Below, in pieces: positions 11,846 to 20,628 of a stretch of 64,000 nucleotides of DNA (the first letter of the stretch is position 1; each line of letters begins with the position of its first letter). The notes under the pieces are model-generated. The model saw nothing but the letters and a program-made list of their open reading frames with translations, was not told the DNA's origin and made no database searches. The stretch covers positions 40,399-104,398 of the forward strand of contig QFXC01000004.1 in the NCBI GenBank assembly GCA_003349885.1, read 5' to 3'. This DNA comes from an endosymbiont of Galathealinum brachiosum (GTDB lineage: Bacteria > Pseudomonadota > Gammaproteobacteria > SZUA-229). A program made the translations under genes and the position numbers.

Positions 11846-12703
11846 ATGAAAATATTAAAATTACTTTTACTTTGTAGCATTGTATTCAGTACAGGAATGT
11901 CAGCTGTTAATGCAGAACCTGATAGCTCTATTGATATAAAAAAACCACCGGTTGTACTTGCTAAATGGTACAAACCAGAAAATAAAAGACAGGTGTGGTT
12001 ACATACTATGTTTAAACTTCGTCGTGAAATGCAGGCTATGAGAGAGTATGCCGGGCAGGAAGATGAAGTGCATATGCGTAAATGGCTTGCAAATTTTGAA
12101 AAACATTATAATAAAATTTCTGAAATGGTGCCGGAGTGGGAAGATAAAATTAAACCTGAGCTTGTTTCCAGTGTAAGAAAACATGCTCAAAATAAAGATT
12201 TTTATAACGTTGCTATAACATTGAATAAAATACGTGAGACCTGTGATAATTGCCATGATGATTATCAGCCTCAGGTGACGGCAATTTATCGTTCGCCCGA
12301 TTATAGTGATTTGAAAATTAATGATGTTGATGGTGAGCCGCAGAATATAGAGAATAACATGCAGGATTTATCTATGTATGTTAATCGTATATTGATTTCA
12401 TTAGCTGATGGAAATAATCAGGCCGCATTAAATACGACTCAGAACTTTAAACAACAATTGAAAAATTTACGAAGTAGCTGTCAGTCTTGCCACAAGGATG
12501 ATGAGTATCCACAGGAACGTATTTTAGGTGAAGCGACTAGCAATAGAATAAAAAGTCTTGAGAAAAATATTAAGCTGGGTCATATAAAAGAAAGTCAGAA
12601 ACTAATGGGTGAGATAGCGGTTACGGTTTGTGCTCGTTGTCATAATACACACAGAATTGTTTATGATTTGCGTGAATCATTATTACCAGAAAAAAAGAAA
12701 TAA
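11846..12703 (+). CDS. Periplasmic triheme cytochrome c
   Basis: The reading frame extends upstream into dnaE, but ATG at 11846, one base after the dnaE stop, gives a clean signal peptide (MKILKLLLLCS... cut near VNA-EP, residue 23) and a 285-aa precursor. Three CxxCH haem c sites are visible: CDNCH 133-137, CQSCH 212-216 and CARCH 262-266. Long helical stretches before the first two are reminiscent of cytochrome c'-like four-helix bundles, which is inference. A periplasmic electron-transfer role is likely, but the partner is unknown; no oxidase or reductase gene is adjacent. The tight spacing suggests it may be translated from the dnaE transcript, an odd pairing of replication and respiration genes. 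Confidence 0.85.
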   Translation: MKILKLLLLCSIVFSTGMSAVNAEPDSSIDIKKPPVVLAKWYKPENKRQVWLHTMFKLRREMQAMREYAGQEDEVHMRKWLANFEKHYNKISEMVPEWEDKIKPELVSSVRKHAQNKDFYNVAITLNKIRETCDNCHDDYQPQVTAIYRSPDYSDLKINDVDGEPQNIENNMQDLSMYVNRILISLADGNNQAALNTTQNFKQQLKNLRSSCQSCHKDDEYPQERILGEATSNRIKSLEKNIKLGHIKESQKLMGEIAVTVCARCHNTHRIVYDLRESLLPEKKK

Positions 12704-12718
12704 ATGGAATCGATTTAA

Positions 12719-13723
12719 ATGGAAAAAGATCAGGCTACAACGATAGTTAGTGTCGCATCTGTTCTCGGGCAGTTACTCGATTATTATGGGCTTGATAAAT
12801 TCGCTATAGCAAAACAGGCGGGTATAGATATGGATGTTGCATACCAGCCCAATGATCGAATTAGTACATCGATGTTACAGAAAGTATGGAAAATTGCCCT
12901 GCAACAAACGCAAGATGAGTCCATTGGTTTAACTTATGCAGCCCTTATACAACCGGCATCATTATGTGGTCTTGGTCTTGCCTGGATTACAAGTGATACA
13001 CTTAAAGACTCGATAAATCGGCTGATCAGATTTCAGAGTGCAGTCACAACAGCTACTGATTTTTCACTAAATGAGTTAAACGACTGTTATCAGATTGTAA
13101 TGCGTTCAAAGTTAAAACAACCTGTTACTGTTTCAATGGATGCTGCAGTTGCCACATTGTTTCATATGTGTCGAATTACATTTGGGCCGGAACTGAAAGT
13201 CGAGAGAGTTGTTATTGCTCATGAACCACCTGAAAATACAGAAAAATTTGATGATTTTTTTGATGTTAAAGTAGAGTTTGGTGGTTCTGAAAATCAGTTA
13301 ATATTTGCAAAGAATACATTCGAAAGAAAACTGGTATCTGCAAACCCTGATCTCGCAAGAATGAGTGATAAGACCGTTATCACATATTTGAAAAAATTTG
13401 ATAAAAGCAATCTCAGTATGCAGGTTAGAGCGCGTATTATTGAAGAACTGAATAACGGCGTACCTAATCAGGAGAAAATTGCCGGTAGTCTTAATATGAG
13501 TTTGAGAAATTTACAACGTAAACTCAAAGATGAAAAAACTAATTTTAAAACCATTCTTGATGAAACACGAAGTGAACTATCAAAACAATATTTACGGGGT
13601 AGTGATCGGTCGATAATTGAAGTTGGCTTTTTGTTAGGTTTTTCTGAGCCGAGCAATTTTGCCAGAGCGTTTCGTCGCTGGACCGGTTTCTCTCCTCATG
13701 AATATAGGGAAACCCCGCGTTAA
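12719..13723 (+). CDS. AraC-family transcriptional regulator
   Basis: The protein is 334 aa. Residues about 15-205 match the arabinose-binding-domain type of N-terminal effector region found in OruR/ArgR-like AraC proteins. The C-terminal 100 residues hold the double helix-turn-helix: first helix-turn-helix near NQEKIAGSLNMSLRNLQRKL, second ending in GFSEPSNFARAFRRWTGFSPHEYR, the classic AraC signature. It begins 15 bases after the triheme cytochrome gene and probably shares its transcript. Target genes are unknown; the cytochrome and the downstream lpxC/lipid export operon are candidates by position only. No membrane segment or signal peptide is visible. Confidence 0.9.
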   Translation: MEKDQATTIVSVASVLGQLLDYYGLDKFAIAKQAGIDMDVAYQPNDRISTSMLQKVWKIALQQTQDESIGLTYAALIQPASLCGLGLAWITSDTLKDSINRLIRFQSAVTTATDFSLNELNDCYQIVMRSKLKQPVTVSMDAAVATLFHMCRITFGPELKVERVVIAHEPPENTEKFDDFFDVKVEFGGSENQLIFAKNTFERKLVSANPDLARMSDKTVITYLKKFDKSNLSMQVRARIIEELNNGVPNQEKIAGSLNMSLRNLQRKLKDEKTNFKTILDETRSELSKQYLRGSDRSIIEVGFLLGFSEPSNFARAFRRWTGFSPHEYRETPR

Positions 13724-13900
13724 CGCCTACAGAATATGAATATTAAAATTAATAACTCCCTAAATATACGAGCTAAATCACACTTTTAACCGTCTTTATT
13801 AATGTCTGGCGTTAAATGACTCATGACTGGCATTAACTGACCATCCCGAACGTCATAGATCCAATAAATTGTATTCACCCACTCATTATGGAGAACGGCG

Positions 13901-14875
13901 ATGGATACAATATATAAATATAATAGATCAACTGTTCGCAAACCCGTTTCATTTATTGGTATCGGATTGCATACCGGAAAGCTAACAACGGTTAGCCTGA
14001 AACCCAGTATTGATGAAAGAGGCATTTATTTTGTTAGAACCGATGCGCATCCTGGTCAGGGTGTCATTGACGCTAACTGGAGTAATGTTTCAGATACTAT
14101 TCTGTCTACAAATTTGACTAATCAATATGGTGTAGGTGTGAATACGGTAGAGCACCTTATGTCTGCCCTGATTGCATGTGGTATCGACAATGTAAGAATT
14201 GAAGTTGATGGACCTGAAATACCTATTATGGATGGTAGTGCAGAGGTCTTTGTTGAAGTGATTAAAAATGCAGGTAAAAGTTATCTGAAAGCGCCTAAGC
14301 AGGGTATCTGGATTCAAAAACCTGTTGTGGTTAATGATGGTGATAAATATGCCATGTTGATGCCTCATTCAGTGCCACGTGTAAGCATGTGTATTGATTT
14401 TCCTGATACTGCTATTGGAGCTCAGTGTTATTCGGTTACGCTGGAAGAAGATAGTTATTTTAAAGATATTGCTTACGCTAGAACGTTTGGTTTTGCGGAG
14501 CAGGTTGAAGACCTGAAAGAAAAAGGTCTCGCTAAAGGCGGATCATTAATTAATGCAATAGTTGTTGATGGTAAGAAAATAGTTAATCCTGAAGGGTTGC
14601 GAGTAGAGAATGAGTTTGTACGACATAAAATACTGGACGTAGTCGGTGATATGTCATTAGCAGGCGCGCCAATTATTGGTCATTATTATGCGTATAAAGC
14701 AGGACATAGCCTGAATCAGAAATTGCTTAAAAAGCTCTTCAGTCAAACATCGACCTGGATGCAAACTTCTCTTGAGCAAGGTAAGGAAATGTTCGCTAAT
14801 CATGATGATCTGTATGATGGAGATTTTATTCAGCAGACGTTGAATGTTGTACCAATTAAGAAAGTAGCAAGCTAA
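13901..14875 (+). CDS. lpxC: UDP-3-O-acyl-N-acetylglucosamine deacetylase
   Basis: This zinc amidase performs the first committed step of lipid A synthesis in the cytoplasm. At 324 aa it is slightly longer than E. coli LpxC (305). Zinc ligands are visible as H85 (TVEHLMSAL), H242 and D246 (FVRHKILDVVGD), and the catalytic His as H269 (KAGHSLN). The EIPIMDGSA motif is intact. In most Gammaproteobacteria lpxC ends the division cluster after ftsZ; here it stands between an AraC regulator and a lipid-export-like operon, so it may be relocated or a second copy. ATG 13901 follows GGAGAACGGCG. A terminator-like hairpin follows the stop. Confidence 0.93.
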   Translation: MDTIYKYNRSTVRKPVSFIGIGLHTGKLTTVSLKPSIDERGIYFVRTDAHPGQGVIDANWSNVSDTILSTNLTNQYGVGVNTVEHLMSALIACGIDNVRIEVDGPEIPIMDGSAEVFVEVIKNAGKSYLKAPKQGIWIQKPVVVNDGDKYAMLMPHSVPRVSMCIDFPDTAIGAQCYSVTLEEDSYFKDIAYARTFGFAEQVEDLKEKGLAKGGSLINAIVVDGKKIVNPEGLRVENEFVRHKILDVVGDMSLAGAPIIGHYYAYKAGHSLNQKLLKKLFSQTSTWMQTSLEQGKEMFANHDDLYDGDFIQQTLNVVPIKKVAS

Positions 14876-14892
14876 GAATTAGCGTGGGTATT

Positions 14893-14947
14893 GTCCGGTA
14901 GTTGCTAAAATCCCGGTATTTTCTGGAATGGCCTACCGGATTTTTTT
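14893..14947 (+). terminator. Probable intrinsic terminator after lpxC
   Basis: TCCGGTAG (14894-14901) is the reverse complement of CTACCGGA (14933-14940), which is followed directly by seven T. The loop of 31 bases is long, but an internal CCGGTA can pair with TACCGG as a shorter alternative stem. It lies 18 bases after the lpxC stop and separates lpxC from the LolA-like operon. Confidence 0.6.
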
Positions 14948-15051
14948 AATTGATCATTATCTATATTTACAGGTGTTCATAAATCTATTTCTAAGCGAAT
15001 GTTTATACGGTAGTATGAAGCTTATAACATTAATATCTATAGGGGATAGTG

Positions 15052-15798
15052 ATGGGGCATTATTTTACAACCTTTATAATAATACTAATATTTTCGGTGT
15101 TTAGTATGCCTGTTTCTGCGAATTCTGAAGCAGTTGCATTATTAAAAAAAATCGATGAGTTGTATCGTTCTGATAGCTCAGTTTCAACCATGAAAATGCA
15201 CATAGTGACGCCTAACTGGAATCGTACCCTCGAATTACAGAGCTGGACCATTGGTATGGATGATACCTTTATTCGAATATTGTCACCAAAGAAAGACCGT
15301 GGAGTAGCTACCTTAAAAAAGGGTCGTGAGATGTGGAACTATTTTCCTAAAATTAACAAAGTCATCAAAGTGCCTCCTTCTATGATGATGGGTTCCTGGA
15401 TGGGGTCTGATTTTACTAATGATGATCTGGTGCGCGAGGTTTCACTGGTAAAAGAATATAATGTGCAGATGACAGAATCGAGCGATCAATACCAGCTCGT
15501 CTTAATACCTAAAAAAGACACGGTAACCGTCTGGGCACGTATAGACGTTCTGGTAGAAAAAGAAGGGCTGTTGCCGGTAGAGCAAAATTATTTTAATGAA
15601 AAAGGTGAAAAGGTACGTAGTATGTACTTTAGTAATGTTCGTGATTTTTCAGGTAAAAAAATACCCGCAACCATGAGTATGGTGCCTCATAACAAAAAAG
15701 GGCATAAAACAGAATTTGAATATATTAAACTTGAGTTTAATAACGATATAAATAAGGGTGTATTTACCCTTCGAAACTTACAGAAACGTGTTCAGTAA
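15052..15798 (+). CDS. Outer membrane lipoprotein-sorting (LolA-like) protein
   Basis: This exported protein of 248 aa has a signal peptide (cleavage near VSANS) and the LolA/LolB-like half-barrel family pattern: an SSVSTMKMHIVTP strand, a KKGREMWNYFPKINK segment and repeated beta strands. It belongs to the outer membrane lipoprotein-sorting family (PF17131-like) that accompanies MacB/FtsX-type transporters, and differs from the true LolA at 40627. A GTG lies at 15049, but ATG 15052 is better spaced from AGGGG. The stop overlaps the ATG of the next gene, so the operon is translationally coupled. It probably carries a hydrophobic cargo across the periplasm; the cargo is unknown. Confidence 0.85.
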   Translation: MGHYFTTFIIILIFSVFSMPVSANSEAVALLKKIDELYRSDSSVSTMKMHIVTPNWNRTLELQSWTIGMDDTFIRILSPKKDRGVATLKKGREMWNYFPKINKVIKVPPSMMMGSWMGSDFTNDDLVREVSLVKEYNVQMTESSDQYQLVLIPKKDTVTVWARIDVLVEKEGLLPVEQNYFNEKGEKVRSMYFSNVRDFSGKKIPATMSMVPHNKKGHKTEFEYIKLEFNNDINKGVFTLRNLQKRVQ

Positions 15799-17024
15799 TG
15801 TTAATCATAAAACTGGCCTTACGAAATATATTACGTAATCGAAGGCGTAGTTTATTAACGATTTTAAGTATGGGCGGTGGTTATTTTATGCTGTCTTTTA
15901 TGTTGTCTATGACTGAAGGTAGTTATAGTAATATGATTGATCTGTTTACGCGTGATCATACTGGGCACGTACAGGTTCATAAGGGTAATTACCTTGATCG
16001 CCCATCTCTTTTTAAAACTATAAACCAAACAACTTCTTTAATAGAAAGTATTAAAAATAATCCACAGGTTATAGGTGTTACAGCCAGAATATATGGACCT
16101 TCTCTTGCGTATGGTAAAAATAAAACATTTCCTGCGAATGTGATTGGCATAAATCCCGAGCTGGAATCTGAAACAACGTTTCTTAAAGAAAAAGTAAATC
16201 AGGGTCAATATCTAACTAGCGGAGTGACATCTAACGGTTATTTTCCTGCAATGTTAGGTAAATCACTGGCAAAAAACCTGCATCTGGAAATTGGCGATGA
16301 GCTGGTATTAATCTCTCAGGGTGTTGATGGTTCTATCGCCAATGATGTTTTTGAAGTTGTGGCCATTGTCGGCACAGCTGAATCTTTCGAACGTATGAAT
16401 GTATATTTAAGTATGGATGGTATGCGGCAGTTTCTAAGTATGGGTGATCAGGTTCATGAACTGGCTATTAGTCTTAACCACCAGTCACTTGCCCGGGATT
16501 TTTCTAAAAAACTACAGCAAATTTTACAGCAAAATGATTTGCAGGTGAAACCCTGGCAAAAAGTAGAAGAGGTATTTTATAAAAGTATGCAGGCAGATCT
16601 AAAAGGTAATTATATTTCAATGGGTATCATTATTTTTATTGTATCTATTGGTGTGTTAAATACCGTACTGATGGGAACACTGGAACGTACACGTGAATTT
16701 GGTGTTTTGAAAGCAGTCGGGACACGACCTGCAACAATTTTTAAATTAATTATGCTCGAGTCTTTTTTTCTTTCTATGATCAGCTGTCTGTTGGGGTTGG
16801 TGTTTGCCTTGCCGGCAAATTACTGGCTTTCCGTTGTTGGTATAACCATGCCCGAGCCAATCGATATGGGTGGAGTATTATTTGAATCTATGCTTGGAGA
16901 AATAAGCTGGTTTAGCATGGGGGTACCTGCACTGGTGGTTGTTAGCAGTACTTTATTAGTGAGCCTTATTCCTGCTGTTCGTGCAGCACGTATTTCACCA
17001 TTACAGGCATTGCAGGCCGTATGA
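15798..17024 (+). CDS. ABC transporter permease, FtsX/MacB/LolC-type (first)
   Basis: The permease is 408 aa: one transmembrane helix near residues 20-40, a large periplasmic MacB core domain (about 45-240), and three C-terminal helices (about 270-300, 325-350, 375-400) of the FtsX fold. The RTREFGVLKAVGTRP stretch is the cytoplasmic coupling motif of this class. Its ATG overlaps the stop of the LolA-like gene, and its own stop overlaps the next ATG. It pairs with the second permease and the LolD-like ATPase in a LolCDE-like or MacB-like mechanotransmission machine that releases cargo from the outer leaflet of the inner membrane. Substrate unknown. Confidence 0.9.
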   Translation: MLIIKLALRNILRNRRRSLLTILSMGGGYFMLSFMLSMTEGSYSNMIDLFTRDHTGHVQVHKGNYLDRPSLFKTINQTTSLIESIKNNPQVIGVTARIYGPSLAYGKNKTFPANVIGINPELESETTFLKEKVNQGQYLTSGVTSNGYFPAMLGKSLAKNLHLEIGDELVLISQGVDGSIANDVFEVVAIVGTAESFERMNVYLSMDGMRQFLSMGDQVHELAISLNHQSLARDFSKKLQQILQQNDLQVKPWQKVEEVFYKSMQADLKGNYISMGIIIFIVSIGVLNTVLMGTLERTREFGVLKAVGTRPATIFKLIMLESFFLSMISCLLGLVFALPANYWLSVVGITMPEPIDMGGVLFESMLGEISWFSMGVPALVVVSSTLLVSLIPAVRAARISPLQALQAV

Positions 17025-18244
17025 TGCATTTAAACTATTCTCTGGCGCTACGTAATATTTTTCGTAATACGCGACGTACTGCTTTGACGATTTGTCTGAT
17101 AGCCAGTGGCCTGGCTGCGCTTTTATTTACTGATGCATTTATACGCGGTATGTCTGTTTCAATGATAAAAACCAGTACGGAAACTTTTTTAGGTGATGCG
17201 CAAATACATCAACAGGGTTTTAGAGAAGCAAGTGATATTGATATTTATTTAAAAGACAATAACAGCCTTTATCAAAAGCTTGAAAATATAAAACAGATAA
17301 AAAGTTATGCACCAAGAATATTAACCGGCGCTATGCTGTCATCATCTGAAAATGTAACCTCAGTGATTGTATATGGCGTTAATGCAGAAAAAGAATCACA
17401 GATTAGTAAGTTAAAGCAGGCAATGATAAAAGGACATTATCTGACGGCTAAAAAAGGTGAAATTATAATTGGTGATGATCTGGCTGATTTACTAGAGGTT
17501 GATCTGGGAGATCGACTGGTTGTAACGGTATCTCAGGCACATGGAGGAGATTTATCACAGGAGTTGTTTCGGGTGTCAGGGTTATACCACTTTGATGATC
17601 GTTTTATGAATAAAGGTTTGGCAGTAATTAATCTGCAGCAGGGGCAGGAAATATTAAATATACAGGGTGTGCATGAGATTGCTCTGCGTTTTAATAATGT
17701 ACAGCAGGCCAGCGACACCCGCCTTACGTTATGGGCTGAATTAAATAATAAAGAACTGGAAACCTTAAACTGGAGACAGTTGATTCCCCAGTTAAGCAGC
17801 ATGCTGGATATGAGCCAGTACAGTACATTGATTGTTTCTATTATTATGTCGCTGTTAGTTGCTCTGGGTTTAATAAATTCAATGTTTATGTCTATTTATG
17901 AGCGACATCATGAGTTTGGTATTTTACTTGCGGTTGGTACTCGGCCTCGCCAGTTATTCTGGTTGATATTACTGGAAGGTTTTTATATTGGAATGTTAAG
18001 TATTATTGCTGGTGTGTTTCTGGGGGGGGTAATCAGTTACTGGAAGTCAGTGACCGGGATAGATTATTCTGGAACCGAGTTTTCAGGTGTCAGCATGAGT
18101 GAGCCTATTTATCTTATTATTGATGTTCTGGCTTTTATTAAAATATCTGGTTTTATATTGGCGATAACCGTTTTATCCTGCGTTTATCCCGCATTACACG
18201 CTGCACGTTTACAGCCATCATTGGCGATGAGAAAGGCATTGTAA
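17021..18244 (+). CDS. ABC transporter permease, FtsX/MacB/LolE-type (second)
   Basis: This 407-aa paralogue of the preceding permease has the same plan: N-terminal helix after RNIFRNTRRTALT, periplasmic domain, and three C-terminal helices with the coupling motif YERHHEFGILLAVGTRP. ATG 17021 overlaps the upstream TGA, pointing to coupled synthesis of a heterodimer, as LolC and LolE do. The periplasmic domains of the two permeases differ, so they may divide cargo binding and partner docking, which is inference. A run of eight G at 18022-18029 lies inside the coding region (LGGVISYW) and is a possible slippage site. Confidence 0.9.
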   Translation: MMHLNYSLALRNIFRNTRRTALTICLIASGLAALLFTDAFIRGMSVSMIKTSTETFLGDAQIHQQGFREASDIDIYLKDNNSLYQKLENIKQIKSYAPRILTGAMLSSSENVTSVIVYGVNAEKESQISKLKQAMIKGHYLTAKKGEIIIGDDLADLLEVDLGDRLVVTVSQAHGGDLSQELFRVSGLYHFDDRFMNKGLAVINLQQGQEILNIQGVHEIALRFNNVQQASDTRLTLWAELNNKELETLNWRQLIPQLSSMLDMSQYSTLIVSIIMSLLVALGLINSMFMSIYERHHEFGILLAVGTRPRQLFWLILLEGFYIGMLSIIAGVFLGGVISYWKSVTGIDYSGTEFSGVSMSEPIYLIIDVLAFIKISGFILAITVLSCVYPALHAARLQPSLAMRKAL

Positions 18245-18246
18245 TT

Positions 18247-18939
18247 ATGACTCACGTAATTGAAACGAAAAAATTATGTCGAACATTTGGTGAAGGTGAA
18301 ACACTGGTAAAAGCACTGGATGATGCAAATCTTATAATTGAAGAGGGTGAGTTCACAGCAATTATTGGTCCGTCAGGTTCGGGTAAATCTACCTTGTTGC
18401 AACTTATAGGTGGTTTAGATGAACCTACATCGGGTGAGGTTTTTCTGGATAACAAAAATATCAGTAATATGAGTGGAACGGAACTTTCAGATTTTCGTCG
18501 TGATCATATTGGTTTTATTTTTCAGGCATATAATTTGATACCCGTATTATCGGCTGAAGAAAATATAGAATATATAATGTTATTACAGAATCTGCCTGCG
18601 CAGGAACGGAGTAAACGGGTTAAAGAAATACTGCATGCTGTTGGTTTGCAGGGAAAAGAAAATCGTCGTCCTGCGCAACTATCGGGTGGGCAGCAGCAGC
18701 GTGTTGCTGTTGCAAGAGCGATGGTGTCACAACCGAGTTTAATATTGGCGGATGAACCGACTGCTAATCTTGATTCTCATACCGGTGCTGCATTACTTGA
18801 TATGATGAAAGAATTAAATGAAAAAGAAAATATGACATTTGTTTTTTCTACCCATGATCCGATGATTATGGAAAGAGCTAAAAGAATCATAAAATTACAT
18901 GATGGCCGTATCATTGATGATGAGAGGCGAAGTGCTTAA
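18247..18939 (+). CDS. ABC transporter ATP-binding protein (LolD/MacB-type)
   Basis: The ATPase is 230 aa with all cassette motifs: Walker [10 protein letters not shown] (41-49), Q-loop FQAYNLIP, signature LSGGQ (145-149), Walker B LILADE with catalytic E170, and the H-loop STHDP. The short length without a fused membrane domain is typical of LolD-like subunits. It starts two bases after the second permease stop and powers that permease pair. Whether it exports lipoprotein, lipid or another hydrophobic molecule cannot be read from the sequence. Confidence 0.93.
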   Translation: MTHVIETKKLCRTFGEGETLVKALDDANLIIEEGEFTAIIGPSGSGKSTLLQLIGGLDEPTSGEVFLDNKNISNMSGTELSDFRRDHIGFIFQAYNLIPVLSAEENIEYIMLLQNLPAQERSKRVKEILHAVGLQGKENRRPAQLSGGQQQRVAVARAMVSQPSLILADEPTANLDSHTGAALLDMMKELNEKENMTFVFSTHDPMIMERAKRIIKLHDGRIIDDERRSA

Positions 18940-18947
18940 GATTATTT

Positions 18948-20201
18948 ATGAATGGTAAATGTGATAATTCCAGATATTTTATTCTACTGGTTCTGTTATT
19001 TAATATAGGGCCTATTCAGGCTGTTGATTTTACATATAGTGGATATATTAAATCTTATGCACTTATACAGGATGAAATTGAGTTTGAAAATTCACCTGCT
19101 GTAATACCTGACGAGTTTGATAATGGTTATCAGTCACAGAACGCAGTACGGCTTATGGGAAACTGGTTTACAGAAAATAGCGGTAATGTAGAAGTTCATT
19201 ATGAAATACAACCGGTCTATTATTCTAATACGTCGTTAGTCGGTAGTGCCGGTGGTATAGGTTCAACTTTATCTACGGGTGCAACAATTTACCGATATAA
19301 AGATTTAGATGTTGAACTTGATCAATACGGTAATCACATGGTTGTATTTCAAAATCTGGATCGTCTGAATTATCAATATAGTAATGAAACCGGTGATTTC
19401 ACACTCGGTCGTCAGGTAGTTTCATTTGGTTCTTCACGTTTTATAAATCCGACCGATATATTTATACCCTTTAATATTCAAACCCTTAATCAGGAATACA
19501 GGGTGGGTATAGATGCGATACGTTATCAGGCAGCGTTAGGTGATTTTGCAGTTTTAGATACGGGGCTGATTATTGGTGAAGATGCGAAAAAAGAAAACAG
19601 CGCATTTTTTATTCGGGGTAAAAATTCATTAAAAGGAAATGATGTTGAGTTGATAGTTATTGCGCTAGACGATGCCTGGTTACTTGGAGGAGGTCTGGAG
19701 CGAGCAATTGGTGATTTTGGTTTCTGGTTTGAAACCGCTTATATGGATGTTACTAATGACGTGGTTGAAAATTACTGGAGAACATCCATCGGTTCTGATT
19801 ATGCATTAACAAAATCTATCATTACTTCAGTTGAGTACCATTATAACGGAGCAGGCAGTGATAACCCTGATGACTATTTACAACTTGTTACACAATTTCC
19901 ATATCAGAAAGCAGGTGTGTTTTTGTTGGGAGAAAATTATCTGATTCCCGCAGTTTCATGGATTGCCAATCCATTAGTAACAGTGAATGCCAGTGGTTTT
20001 ATAAATATTGACGATCATTCTGCATTTATAAATGTAGTGTCTGAAGTTAGCTGGACGGAAAATTTATATTCAGATTTTGGAATGTATGTAAGTTATGGTG
20101 ATGTTCTTGAATCTCAGATATCACCTCAGCAGATCAATTTAGGCTCAGAGTTCGGTTCTTATCCGTTAAGTATATATGCGAGCCTGAGATATTACTTTTA
20201 G
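18948..20201 (+). CDS. Outer membrane beta-barrel protein of the LolA-like/ABC operon
   Basis: The protein is 417 aa with a signal peptide (cut near IQA-VD, residue 25), alternating polar and aromatic beta-strand pattern throughout, and a C-terminal ...YASLRYYF ending in phenylalanine as BAM substrates do. A GRQVVSFGSSRFINPTD segment resembles barrels of the alginate-export/DUF1302 type that accompany LolA-like transporter operons. It is the last of five co-directional genes, eight bases after the ATPase, so it is the likely outer membrane end of the pathway. Substrate unknown. The Shine-Dalgarno is weak; coupling may drive translation. Confidence 0.8.
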   Translation: MNGKCDNSRYFILLVLLFNIGPIQAVDFTYSGYIKSYALIQDEIEFENSPAVIPDEFDNGYQSQNAVRLMGNWFTENSGNVEVHYEIQPVYYSNTSLVGSAGGIGSTLSTGATIYRYKDLDVELDQYGNHMVVFQNLDRLNYQYSNETGDFTLGRQVVSFGSSRFINPTDIFIPFNIQTLNQEYRVGIDAIRYQAALGDFAVLDTGLIIGEDAKKENSAFFIRGKNSLKGNDVELIVIALDDAWLLGGGLERAIGDFGFWFETAYMDVTNDVVENYWRTSIGSDYALTKSIITSVEYHYNGAGSDNPDDYLQLVTQFPYQKAGVFLLGENYLIPAVSWIANPLVTVNASGFINIDDHSAFINVVSEVSWTENLYSDFGMYVSYGDVLESQISPQQINLGSEFGSYPLSIYASLRYYF

Positions 20202-20628
20202 ATTTTTTATATGACTGATCTTTGGAGCACTATCTGAAATAGCTCTATTTTTGCTATTAATATACTATTAAATTATCTTCTATTTATAATTTATCAGTAA
20301 TTAGGCAATAAAGTCGTATGTTGGTTTTTGATAGCCAGATTTCATTATTATATTAAAAAATAATTCAATTATTAACCGGTGACTCAAGCAGGTATTCATT
20401 AATTTTCAGTTTCATTTCAGCTTCATTACATAAGCTTATAAACAATAAACGAGATATGCAGGAGCTGCCATTAGAGCGATGCTTAAGGTGAATACTGATG
20501 TTCTAAATTAACAGTTTAATTATTACTTAATTTTGAACAAGTAACCTGATATTAATTTGGAGTATCATTGTAACGATTAGAAACTCGCAGCCGTTAATGT
20601 AATATGAACGAATTGAAGGAGTTATGCC
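20202..20628. other. AT-rich spacer before the b-type cytochrome gene
   Basis: These 427 bases contain no open frame worth calling. Apart from the weak terminator at its left end the stretch is AT-rich without an obvious repeat. It should contain the promoter of the cytochrome b gene, but no clear -35/-10 pair could be assigned. A good Shine-Dalgarno (AAGGAG, 20616-20621) closes the region. Confidence 0.5.
20225..20252 (+). terminator. Possible intrinsic terminator of the LolA-like operon
   Basis: GAGC (20225-20228) plus TAT pair with ATA plus GCTC (20039 + 200 onward, that is 20239-20245) across a two-base bulge and a five-base loop. The stem is followed by TATTTTT. It is a weak seven-pair stem placed 24 bases after the last operon gene, where a terminator is expected. 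Confidence 0.4.

Noticed and set aside
13786..14025. Minus-strand frame overlapping the start of lpxC
   Set aside because: It overlaps conserved lpxC codons and has no recognisable motif or ribosome binding site.
15052..15798. Considered as a second true LolA
   Set aside because: It lacks the lolA gene context and its sequence fits the separate lipoprotein-sorting family tied to MacB/FtsX operons; the housekeeping LolA is at 40627.
20202..20628. Search for an RNA gene or riboswitch in the spacer before cytochrome b
   Set aside because: No recurring stem or known riboswitch core was visible beyond a weak terminator hairpin.
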